Positions 6,397-12,689 of a DNA stretch of 18,583 nt are shown here, piece by piece (within the stretch, counting starts at the first letter, position 1; each line of letters starts with the position of its first letter). The notes beneath the pieces were generated by a model. The model was not told the DNA's origin. It was given only the letters and a program-made list of their open reading frames with translations, and did no database searches. Source of the stretch: Pseudomonadota bacterium (GTDB lineage: Bacteria; Pseudomonadota; Alphaproteobacteria; Rhizobiales; Beijerinckiaceae); the NCBI GenBank assembly GCA_023423995.1, contig JAFAEL010000209.1, positions 1-18,583 of the forward strand, written 5' to 3'. Both the position numbers and the translations under genes were made by a program.

Positions 6397-7557
6397 ATGA
6401 ACCTCGCCACCTTCCTGCGCGACCGGAAGGTTCGCGATGTCATCGCCCAGGCGGCGGTCGCGATCGGCCTGGTCGCGCTCCTCGTCTATTTCGTCCGCAA
6501 CGCCTCGGAGAACATGGTCAAGGCCGGCATCGCGTCCGGCTTCGACTTCCTCTGGCGGCAGGCCGGGATAGACGTGCCGTTCCAGCTCACGGGCTACACC
6601 TCGGCCTCGTCCAATCTCGGCCTCCTCTGGGCCGGGATCGTCAACACGCTGCTCATCTCGGCGGTGTCGATCGTCGCCGCGACGGTCCTGGGCTTTCTGG
6701 TCGGCGTCGCGCGGCTCTCCCGCAACCCGCTGCTGTCCGGGATCGCGGGCGCCTATGTCGAGTTCGCCCGCAACATCCCGCTGCTGTTCTTCGTGCTGAT
6801 CTGGTATTTCGGCGTGGTCGCCTCCCTGCCGGCGCCGCGCGGCTCGGTCAGCCTGTTCGGGATCGCGTTCCTGAACAATCGCGGGCTCACGATCCCGCTT
6901 CCGAACGAGACTGGACCCTTCGGCTATGCGCTGCTTGTGCTGGCGCTCGGAATTGCCGCGCAGCTCGCCATCCAAGGCTGGGCCCGCCGTCGCCAGGAGC
7001 GCACCGGAAGGGCCTTCCCGGTCTGGCGCAGCGGCTTCCTCCTGGTTCTCGCCGTTCCGGCCCTGGCCTTCCTGGCGGCCTCGCTCTCGACGGAATGGGA
7101 CGTCCCGGCACTCCGCGGCTTCAATTACCGCGGCGGCTTCGTGCTCGTTCCCGAATTCGTCGCGCTCTTTGCGGCGCTGACCACCTACACGGCCGCCTTC
7201 ATCGCCGAGATCGTCCGGGCCGGCATCCTCGCCGTGCCGAAGGGTCAGATCGAGGCCGCGAAGGCGGTGGGGCTGTCGCCGAACCAGACGCTCCGGCTCG
7301 TGACCGTGCCGCAGGCCCTGCGCGTCATGGTGCCTCCGATGACGAGCCAGTACCTGAACGTCGTCAAGAACTCGTCCTTCGGGGCCGCGATCGCCTATCC
7401 CGACGTCGTCAGCCTCTTCATGGGCTCGGCGCTGAACAATACGGGCCAAGCCATCGAGATCATCGCGATCACGCTCGCCCTCTATCTGGCGATCAGCCTC
7501 GCGGTGTCGGCCTTCATGAACTGGTACAACGCCCGCATCGCCCTGGTGACGCGATGA
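6397..7557 (+). CDS. aapQ: Polar amino-acid ABC transporter permease, AapQ-like
   Basis: This 386-residue inner-membrane permease is of the HisM/GltK type (BPD_transp_1) and the long AapQ/BztB subgroup. It would form the translocation channel together with AapM. The N-terminus has one helix (residues 15-36) before NLGLLWAGIVNTLLISAVS, the start of the conserved permease domain. The EAA loop that contacts the ATPase is EAAKAVGLSPNQTLRLVTVP at about residues 285-304, followed by QALRVMVPPM. A large region in the middle (residues 150-260) has two extra helices, as usual in Aap permeases. The start ATG 6397 has only a weak purine stretch ahead. Its stop overlaps the start of aapM by four bases (ATGA). 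Confidence 0.92.
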   Translation: MNLATFLRDRKVRDVIAQAAVAIGLVALLVYFVRNASENMVKAGIASGFDFLWRQAGIDVPFQLTGYTSASSNLGLLWAGIVNTLLISAVSIVAATVLGFLVGVARLSRNPLLSGIAGAYVEFARNIPLLFFVLIWYFGVVASLPAPRGSVSLFGIAFLNNRGLTIPLPNETGPFGYALLVLALGIAAQLAIQGWARRRQERTGRAFPVWRSGFLLVLAVPALAFLAASLSTEWDVPALRGFNYRGGFVLVPEFVALFAALTTYTAAFIAEIVRAGILAVPKGQIEAAKAVGLSPNQTLRLVTVPQALRVMVPPMTSQYLNVVKNSSFGAAIAYPDVVSLFMGSALNNTGQAIEIIAITLALYLAISLAVSAFMNWYNARIALVTR

Positions 7558-8717
7558 GCCGGGAGTTCAGCCAGGGCCTGGTGCCGATCGGGGGCGCGAC
7601 GGCGGAGATCGCGTCCGACGACCGGATGACCGTCCTGCCCGGCGGCGCCCGCGGCAGGGGGCTCGCCCGCCGGCTGCTCGAGACGCGACTCTATGCCAAG
7701 CGCCTCGTCGGCACGCCGCTCGATGCCGCCATCACGGCGATCTGCGCCGTGCTTCTCGTCTGGGCGGCCATTCCCCTCCTGCGCTGGGCCGTGCTCGACG
7801 CGACATTCACGGGGACCACCCGCAACGACTGCACGGGCACGGGCGCCTGCTGGGTCTTCATCCGGGCCCGCTTCAGCCAGTTCATGTACGGCTTCTATCC
7901 GGCCGAGGAGCGCTGGCGCGTCGACCTTGCCGGCATCATCCTGGTTGCCGCCTCGGCGCTCCTCGCCTGGCCGGGCCTGCCGCGGCGGCGGGCGGCCGTG
8001 GTTGCGGCACTCATCGTCCTGCCTCCGCTCGGCATCTGGCTCCTCTATGGCGGCCTGGGCTTGCGGATCGTGGAGACGCGGGAATGGGGCGGGCTGATGC
8101 TCACCGCCTTCCTGTCCATCTATGCTGCGATCATCGCGGTTCCGCTCGGCATATTGCTGGCGCTCGGCCGAGCTTCCCGCCTGCCCGTGATTCGGCTGAT
8201 CTCGACGATATTCATCGAGTTCTGGCGCGGCGTGCCCATCATTGCCGTCATCTTCCTGGCGTCGCTGCTGCTGCCCCTGATCCTGCCGAACGGCGCCGGC
8301 ATCGACAGGCTGGCCCGGGCCGTGATCGGTCTCGGCCTCTGCATCGCGGCCTACATGGCGGAGGCGGTACGCGGCGGGCTGCAGGCCATCCCGCCCGGCC
8401 AGGCGGAGGCCGCCTCGGCGCTCGGTCTGGGCTATTGGCGCACCACGGGGCTGATCGTCCTGCCCCAGGCCCTGCGCATCTCGCTCCCGGCGCTCACCAA
8501 CGAGTTCATCGCGCTGGTCAAGAACACTTCCCTGGTGCTGATCGTGTCGATCTTCGATCTGCTCGGGATCGCCCAGGCGGCACTCGCCGATCCGGCCTGG
8601 GTCGGGAAGACCTGGGAGGCCTACGCCTTCGCGGGGCTGATCTACTGGGTGGCGTGTTTCGGGCTTTCCCGCTGGAGCCGCCGGATCGAACTCAAGGCAG
8701 CTCGTGAAGTCCGCTGA
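7554..8717 (+). CDS. aapM: Polar amino-acid ABC transporter permease, AapM-like
   Basis: This is the second permease subunit of the Aap transporter, 387 residues in the inner membrane. The start ATG 7554 overlaps the aapQ stop (ATGA), the usual sign of translational coupling. Family marks are the periplasmic CTGTGACWVFIRARFSQFMY and FYPAEERWRVDLAG after the first helix, the permease core from LTAFLSIYAAIIAVPLG, FIEFWRGVPIIAVIF, and the EAA loop EAASALGLGYWRTTGLIVLP near residues 285-304. The first 50 residues form an Arg-rich cytoplasmic tail. The ATPase gene aapP, which normally follows, is absent: 217 noncoding bases and an unrelated permease come next. The ATPase may be encoded elsewhere or shared. 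Confidence 0.92.
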   Translation: MSREFSQGLVPIGGATAEIASDDRMTVLPGGARGRGLARRLLETRLYAKRLVGTPLDAAITAICAVLLVWAAIPLLRWAVLDATFTGTTRNDCTGTGACWVFIRARFSQFMYGFYPAEERWRVDLAGIILVAASALLAWPGLPRRRAAVVAALIVLPPLGIWLLYGGLGLRIVETREWGGLMLTAFLSIYAAIIAVPLGILLALGRASRLPVIRLISTIFIEFWRGVPIIAVIFLASLLLPLILPNGAGIDRLARAVIGLGLCIAAYMAEAVRGGLQAIPPGQAEAASALGLGYWRTTGLIVLPQALRISLPALTNEFIALVKNTSLVLIVSIFDLLGIAQAALADPAWVGKTWEAYAFAGLIYWVACFGLSRWSRRIELKAAREVR

Positions 8718-8777
8718 GCGACTCGGCATCTGCGTCGATGCCCGGCCGCACGGGGACGCTTGGCCGCATCCCGCCAT

Positions 8778-8797
8778 GACGTTTCCCGGCGAACGTC
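8778..8797 (+). terminator. Possible terminator hairpin after aapM
   Basis: GACGTT (8778-8783) and AACGTC (8792-8797) pair around an eight-base loop, 61 bases after the aapM stop. The following sequence is CTTCATC, without a clear U-run. The rest of the 8718-8934 gap shows no convincing gene or promoter. Confidence 0.3.
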
Positions 8798-8934
8798 CTT
8801 CATCGTACGCCGTTGAGGCAAGGGGCCGCGTTTGGGATCCGGAGATCGGATTCCGACCCGTTCCGTTTCGCTTCTCTTTATCTCCTCGTGCTCCCGCCTG
8901 CCGGTATCGGACTCCAAGATCTGAATAGGTGCTC

Positions 8935-10341
8935 ATGACTCCTGCGAGCCAATCCGAGCCCCAGCCGCTGCTTTCGGTTTTCGATGCCGTGACCATCATG
9001 GTCGGCATCGTCGTCGGGATCGGCATCTTCAAGACGCCGTCGCTCGTCGCCAGCAATGTCGACAGCGAGATCGCCTTCCTGGCGATCTGGGCATTCGGTG
9101 GACTCGTCACGCTCGTCGGCGCGCTCACCTATGCCGAGCTCGCGGCAGCGCATCCGCATGCCGGTGGCGAGTACCACTTCCTGGCTCGCGCCTATGGCAA
9201 GCCCGTTGCCATGCTTTTCGGCTGGGCCCGCGCCTCGGTAATCCAGACCGGCGCGATCGCGGCGGTCGCCTTCGTCCTCGGCGACTATGCGAACCAGCTC
9301 CTGCCACTCGGCCCGTACGGGCCGGCCCTCTACGCGGTGCTGTCGGTCGTCGTGTTCACGGGCCTCAACGTCGTGGGGACGCTGCAGAGCAAGACCTTGC
9401 AGATCGTCATCACGTTCGTCGAGGTCGGCCTCGTCGTCGCCCTCATCGTCTTCGGCCTCCTGGGTTGGGGTGCCACGCCGCCGGCGCCCGCGGAGAGCGC
9501 GGAGGCGAGCGGCGCGTCGGCAGCCCTCGGCATGGCGCTGATCTTCGTCCTCCTCACCTATGGGGGGTGGAACGAGGCGGCTTACCTGTCCGGCGAGCTT
9601 CGCGATCCGGGCCGGAACATGGTCCGGGTCCTGGTGATCGGCACGGCCATCCTGTGCGCCCTCTACGTGCTTGCGAACATGGCGCTGCTCGCCATCCTCG
9701 GCCTCGACGGCCTCCGGCAATCGAGCGCGGTCGCGGCCGACATGATGCGCCTCGTCGCGGGCGAGCCTGGGGCGGCGATCGTCAGCGTGGCCGTCGTGGT
9801 CGCGGCGCTCTCGACCCTGAACGCAACGATCTTCACGGGCGCGCGGGTCTATTTCGCCATGGCGCGCGATCTGACGTTGCTGCCGCGCGTGGGGAATTGG
9901 GACGAACGGGGGCGAGCGCCGGCAAATGGCCTCATCCTGCAGGGCGCGGTTGCCGTCGCGCTGATCGCGTTGGGGGCGGCGACGCGAAACGGCTTCCAGG
10001 CCATGGTGGACTACACGGCTCCCGTGTTCTGGGCCTTCATGCTCCTGGTGGGCCTTGCCGTGATCATCCTGCGCTGGCGTGAGCCCGGCCGCGTCCTGCC
10101 GTTCCGCGTTCCGCTCTATCCGGTGACGCCGATCCTGTTCTGCCTCAGCTGCGTCTACATGCTGCACGCGAGTGTGGTCTACACGGGCGTCGGTGCCCTC
10201 GTCGGGCTCCTGGTCGTTGCCGCCGGAACGCCGCTGCTGCTGTTCCGGCGCCGCGAGCTCACCTCTGGCCGCGGCAGGTTCGAGCCGTCGTCGACCTCGA
10301 CAGACCGCGCCTCGGCAGCGGCGGCTGGCATCGGCGACTGA
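8935..10341 (+). CDS. APC-superfamily amino-acid permease
   Basis: A 468-residue, about twelve-helix transporter of the amino acid-polyamine-organocation family (AA_permease_2, LAT/SteT-like), moving amino acids by proton symport or exchange. The first helix carries the substrate-backbone motif VGIVVGIGIFKTPSLVA, in which GIGIF is the unwound part. Helix 6 carries YGGWNEAAYLSGELRDPGRN, characteristic of the LAT-like branch. ATG 8935 is chosen over GTG 8929, with a modest AGG-type ribosome site. The C-terminus is a Ser/Ala-rich soluble tail of about 40 residues. It follows the ATPase-less aap genes by 217 bases and precedes the exported methyltransferase by 31 bases in the same direction, so a bicistronic unit with the latter is likely. 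The substrate is unknown. Confidence 0.88.
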   Translation: MTPASQSEPQPLLSVFDAVTIMVGIVVGIGIFKTPSLVASNVDSEIAFLAIWAFGGLVTLVGALTYAELAAAHPHAGGEYHFLARAYGKPVAMLFGWARASVIQTGAIAAVAFVLGDYANQLLPLGPYGPALYAVLSVVVFTGLNVVGTLQSKTLQIVITFVEVGLVVALIVFGLLGWGATPPAPAESAEASGASAALGMALIFVLLTYGGWNEAAYLSGELRDPGRNMVRVLVIGTAILCALYVLANMALLAILGLDGLRQSSAVAADMMRLVAGEPGAAIVSVAVVVAALSTLNATIFTGARVYFAMARDLTLLPRVGNWDERGRAPANGLILQGAVAVALIALGAATRNGFQAMVDYTAPVFWAFMLLVGLAVIILRWREPGRVLPFRVPLYPVTPILFCLSCVYMLHASVVYTGVGALVGLLVVAAGTPLLLFRRRELTSGRGRFEPSSTSTDRASAAAAGIGD

Positions 10342-10372
10342 CCTCGCCCTAACCCTCTGAAAGGAGTTTGCG

Positions 10373-11218
10373 ATGAGAGCGATCAGGACTTGGGCGGCTG
10401 CCTGCGTGATCTCCCTGGCAGCGCTGGGCACGGCGGCGGCGCAGGTAGCGACGGCAGAGAAACCGGCCGCTCCCTCGGCCTACGTGCCGCAATCCGGACA
10501 GGCCGGTAAGGACGTCGTCTGGGTCCCGTCGCCCCAGGCGCTCGTCGACCGCATGCTCGACATGGGCGGAGCCACGAAGGAAGACTACCTGATCGACCTC
10601 GGCTCAGGCGACGGCCGCACCGTCATAACGGCCGCCAAGCGGGGGATCCGAGCACTCGGCGTCGAGTACAACCCCGACCTCGTGGCGCTTTCGCTCAAGG
10701 CTGCCGAGGAGGCAGGCGTCAGCGACAGGGCAAAGTTCATCCAGGGCGACATCTTCGAGACGAATTTCTCCGAAGCGACGCTGCTGACGCTGTTCCTCCT
10801 GCCCGACCTCAACCTCCGCCTTCGCCCGACCATTCTGGAGATGAAGCCGGGGACGAGGGTGGTCTCGAACACCTTCACGATGGGCGACTGGAACCCCGAC
10901 CAGAGCATCGATGCGGGTGGGGACTGCACGAGTTTCTGCCGCGCCCACAAGTGGGTCGTGCCGGCCAAGGTCGGCGGGACCTGGCGTCTCCCGGACGGCT
11001 CCGAGATGAAGCTGACGCAGAAGTACCAGACCTTTACGGGGACCTTCACCTCCGGCGGCAAGGAGGTTGCGGTTCGCGATGGACGGCTGGACGGGACCGC
11101 GATCTCGTTCTCCGTCGGCGATGCCCGCTACGCCGGCCAGGTGAACGGCACCCGGATCGAGGCGACCTCGCCGGACGGCAAGAGCCAGAGCTGGACAGGC
11201 GTGCTCAGCGGCACTTGA
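10373..11218 (+). CDS. Exported class I SAM methyltransferase, FAM173/lysine-methyltransferase-like
   Basis: A 281-residue protein with a strong AAGGAG ribosome site at 10361 before ATG 10373. It begins with a classic signal peptide (MRAIRTWAAACVISLAALG, cut near AAA-Q). Residues 60-180 form a Rossmann methyltransferase domain: motif I is DLGSGDGR at 75-82, followed by GVEYNPDLVALSLKAA, FIQGDIFE, FLLPDLNLRLRP and PGTRVVSNTF. This order and spacing resembles FAM173/ATPSC-KMT, the mitochondrial lysine methyltransferases for ATP synthase c subunit and carriers. A CTSFC pair (C185, C189) follows, and the last 90 residues are a beta-rich Gly/Thr domain. An exported SAM-dependent enzyme is odd because SAM is not known in the periplasm. 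The target is unknown, and the signal sequence may instead act as a membrane anchor. Confidence 0.82.
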   Translation: MRAIRTWAAACVISLAALGTAAAQVATAEKPAAPSAYVPQSGQAGKDVVWVPSPQALVDRMLDMGGATKEDYLIDLGSGDGRTVITAAKRGIRALGVEYNPDLVALSLKAAEEAGVSDRAKFIQGDIFETNFSEATLLTLFLLPDLNLRLRPTILEMKPGTRVVSNTFTMGDWNPDQSIDAGGDCTSFCRAHKWVVPAKVGGTWRLPDGSEMKLTQKYQTFTGTFTSGGKEVAVRDGRLDGTAISFSVGDARYAGQVNGTRIEATSPDGKSQSWTGVLSGT

Positions 11219-11283
11219 TGGGGCTTTCCGTGCAGCCCGGTTCGGCAGGAAGCGAGCGCAGCCAAAGCGCCCGCCACGCTTCC

Positions 11284-11298
11284 GCCGACTGGGTCGGC
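11284..11298. terminator. Hairpin between convergent genes
   Basis: GCCGAC (11284-11289) pairs with GTCGGC (11293-11298) around TGG. It lies in the 168-base gap between the convergent methyltransferase and Gly/Tyr-rich genes, where a shared terminator would be expected. No U-run is seen on either strand. Confidence 0.3.
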
Positions 11299-11386
11299 CT
11301 GGATTGATCGCGGCTGACCCGCCTCCCTGCCGATGCAGCGAGGCGAGCGTCACGCAAGTCGCTCGCGCCTCAGCCAGGGATTCGGG

Positions 11387-11776
11387 CTAGCGACGCCCGC
11401 GCATTCCGCCTCGTCCGCCGTAGCCGCCCCGATAGCCGACCGCGCCGCCGCGATAGGCTCCCCCGCGGTAGTGGGCGACGCGCGGGCCGCCACGGTAATA
11501 CCCACCTCGCCCGTAGTAGCGGCCCCGGCCGTAGTAGCGCGCTCCGTAGTAGCGCCCGCCATAATACCCATATCGGCGGGCCGGGCCTCCATAATAGCCG
11601 TACCCGCCATAGTAGTTCGGCCGACAGTAGCCGTAGACGTTGCGATGAAAGCCGGGGCCGCACCCCTGGGCGGCCGATGCGCTCGCGACTCCGATCCTGC
11701 CTTGCTCGAGCGAGCCCATCGCGAGCAGCCCGAACAGCGCCCCCGCCGCGAGGGCCATGAGCCTCGATGCTCTCAT
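11387..11776 (-). CDS. Secreted Gly/Tyr/Arg-rich protein with GCGPGxHRN motif
   Basis: A 129-residue protein. The start chosen is ATG 11776, because GGAGGAAAGCAG directly precedes it; an upstream ATG at 11791 would place that ribosome site inside the gene. Residues 1-38 form a signal sequence (MRASRLMALAAGALFGLLA) ending near ASA-AQ. Then comes GCGPGFHRNVYGYCRPN, a two-Cys motif I recall from small secreted proteins of rhizobia and relatives, followed by about 85 residues of imperfect YYGG/YYGRGR repeats with very high Gly, Tyr and Arg and hardly any acidic residue. The mature protein would be strongly basic and probably disordered. No biochemical role is known to me; surface adhesion or coating is possible. 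Confidence 0.75.
   Translation of the reverse strand: MRASRLMALAAGALFGLLAMGSLEQGRIGVASASAAQGCGPGFHRNVYGYCRPNYYGGYGYYGGPARRYGYYGGRYYGARYYGRGRYYGRGGYYRGGPRVAHYRGGAYRGGAVGYRGGYGGRGGMRGRR
11413..11640 (-). repeat. Degenerate coding repeats (Tyr-Tyr-Gly-Arg units)
   Basis: On the plus strand GTAGTAGCG recurs at 11513, 11531 and 11546, with related copies such as ATAATACCC and ATAATAGCC around them, spaced in multiples of three. These encode the YYGR/YYGG units of the secreted protein. Such repeats can grow or shrink between strains. Confidence 0.5.
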
Positions 11777-11800
11777 CTGCTTTCCTCCCATGTGATCATC

Positions 11801-11817
11801 CCGGCGCGGTGCGCCGG
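11801..11817 (-). promoter_or_regulatory. Leader hairpin of the Gly/Tyr-rich gene
   Basis: CCGGCG (11801-11806) and CGCCGG (11812-11817) pair around a five-base loop, 25 bases upstream of the minus-strand start at 11776. The remaining 11818-12044 shows no supportable gene and no clear sigma-70 boxes. Confidence 0.25.
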
Positions 11818-12044
11818 CGTCTCACCCCAAACCGGGAGCGCAGGTCGGCCTTCGTCGCTTGATCGGTCGGGTCGAGATCAGGGAGCGGGCAGCGCCTTCC
11901 ATCGGCCAAGCTGGCCTGCGGCCGGCAGCTCGTCTCATTGAGGGGATGTTAGGGAGCGGGGTGGTCGGGAGATTACGCGCCCGGATCGAGTTCACGGCGC
12001 GTGACGAAAACGGGCTTGATCGCCGCTAGAAGGGTTCCTCTCTC

Positions 12045-12254
12045 TCAGAGGGCGGGTTCAACGCACCGGGGGTCGAGCGTCTCGGGCGCGATGGGGGCTT
12101 TCGGCGCAGGATCGGTGGCCGCTTTCGGCGTCCAAGCCTCGAGCGGGAAGCGGCGATCCGGGTTGGCGCCCTCTCGCTGCGTGCCGAGCACGTCGCGGAG
12201 GAATTCCATCCCCTGCGGATCGGCGCTCAGTGCCTCAGCGTTCAGTACGGGCAT
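12045..12254 (-). CDS. Small hypothetical protein, 69 residues
   Basis: Unrecognised. The open frame extends further upstream, but ATG 12254 is preferred because AGGAGG lies six bases ahead of it on the minus strand. The product begins MPVLNAEALSADPQGMEFLR, an acidic helix-forming segment, and ends in a Pro/Ala-rich tail (PKAATDPAPKAPIAPE). There is no signal peptide or membrane segment, so it is probably cytoplasmic. It stands alone between two other short minus-strand genes, with over 150 bases on each side, so it likely has its own promoter in 12255-12407, where I could not identify boxes with certainty. Confidence 0.6.
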   Translation of the reverse strand: MPVLNAEALSADPQGMEFLRDVLGTQREGANPDRRFPLEAWTPKAATDPAPKAPIAPETLDPRCVEPAL

Positions 12255-12369
12255 CGCAGGCCTCCTGGCGACTCGGAATGGAGAACGCGACACGTCTGTC
12301 GACACAACTCCGACGGGCAGTCTTCGTTCACCCATCGTTTCAGGACGATGTCGGTTAATGTGTCACAGT

Positions 12370-12382
12370 GGAACAACGTTCC
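12370..12382. promoter_or_regulatory. Short inverted repeat GGAAC-AAC-GTTCC
   Basis: Five-base arms around a three-base centre, between the 69-residue gene and the end of the 42-residue gene. It is operator-sized. GGAAC also resembles the -35 box of EcfG promoters, but no matching CGTT box at the right distance was found on either strand. Confidence 0.2.
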
Positions 12383-12407
12383 GGGTGTACCCCTTCAGCG
12401 CTCAGGC

Positions 12408-12536
12408 CTACTCGAACGCGACGACCAGCGTCGGCCTGATCTCGGGCTGGACGTGCACCGACGGCGCGCCTGTCGCGATGACGAGGGCGGCTGCCAGCAC
12501 GGCGCTCAATCCCGCGAGCTTAAACATTCCGAACAT
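12408..12536 (-). CDS. 42-residue secreted or membrane peptide
   Basis: A very short gene supported by a good ribosome site, AGGAGAGGCAG directly before ATG 12536 on the minus strand. The product MFGMFKLAGLSAVLAAALVI continues to a Gly-Ala-Pro turn and a final stretch, HVQPEIRPTLVVAFE. This reads either as a signal peptide releasing a mature piece of fewer than 20 residues, or as a single-pass membrane peptide with a short tail. I know no family. It is divergent from polA, with 153 bases between the two starts. Small peptides of this kind are often missed by gene callers. Confidence 0.5.
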   Translation of the reverse strand: MFGMFKLAGLSAVLAAALVIATGAPSVHVQPEIRPTLVVAFE

Positions 12537-12602
12537 CTGCCTCTCCTGTGATTCTTCTCTGTTCTCTGGGAGAGACCATCGCGGTTCGGGGGACGGCCTA
12601 CG

Positions 12603-12616
12603 GTGCGGGCCCGCAC
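12603..12616. promoter_or_regulatory. Perfect 14-base palindrome upstream of polA
   Basis: GTGCGGGCCCGCAC is fully self-complementary and lies 73 bases before the polA start, in the divergent spacer shared with the 42-residue peptide gene. It could be a dimer-binding operator or chance in GC-rich DNA. Confidence 0.25.
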
Positions 12617-12689
12617 ATGGCGGCCCACGCGATCCGAGTGCCGCAACGATGTCGTGGCGGGCGCGCCCTCGAAACGCTATCTCAGGGCC

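Noticed and set aside
8878..10431. 517-codon minus-strand frame opposite the APC permease
   Set aside because: It has no domain, is full of Arg, Asp and His, and the plus strand carries all APC motifs and membrane helices.
11413..11640. CRISPR-like repeats
   Set aside because: The repeats are short, degenerate, in frame, and encode YYGR units; there are no spacers of constant size.
11818..12044. Possible small ORFs in the gap upstream of the Gly/Tyr-rich gene
   Set aside because: The one 38-codon minus-strand frame starting at about 11940 is Arg/Pro rich and lacks a ribosome site.
12370..12382. EcfG-type (general stress response) promoter based on GGAAC
   Set aside because: No CGTT box at the required distance was found on either strand, so it is kept only as an inverted repeat.
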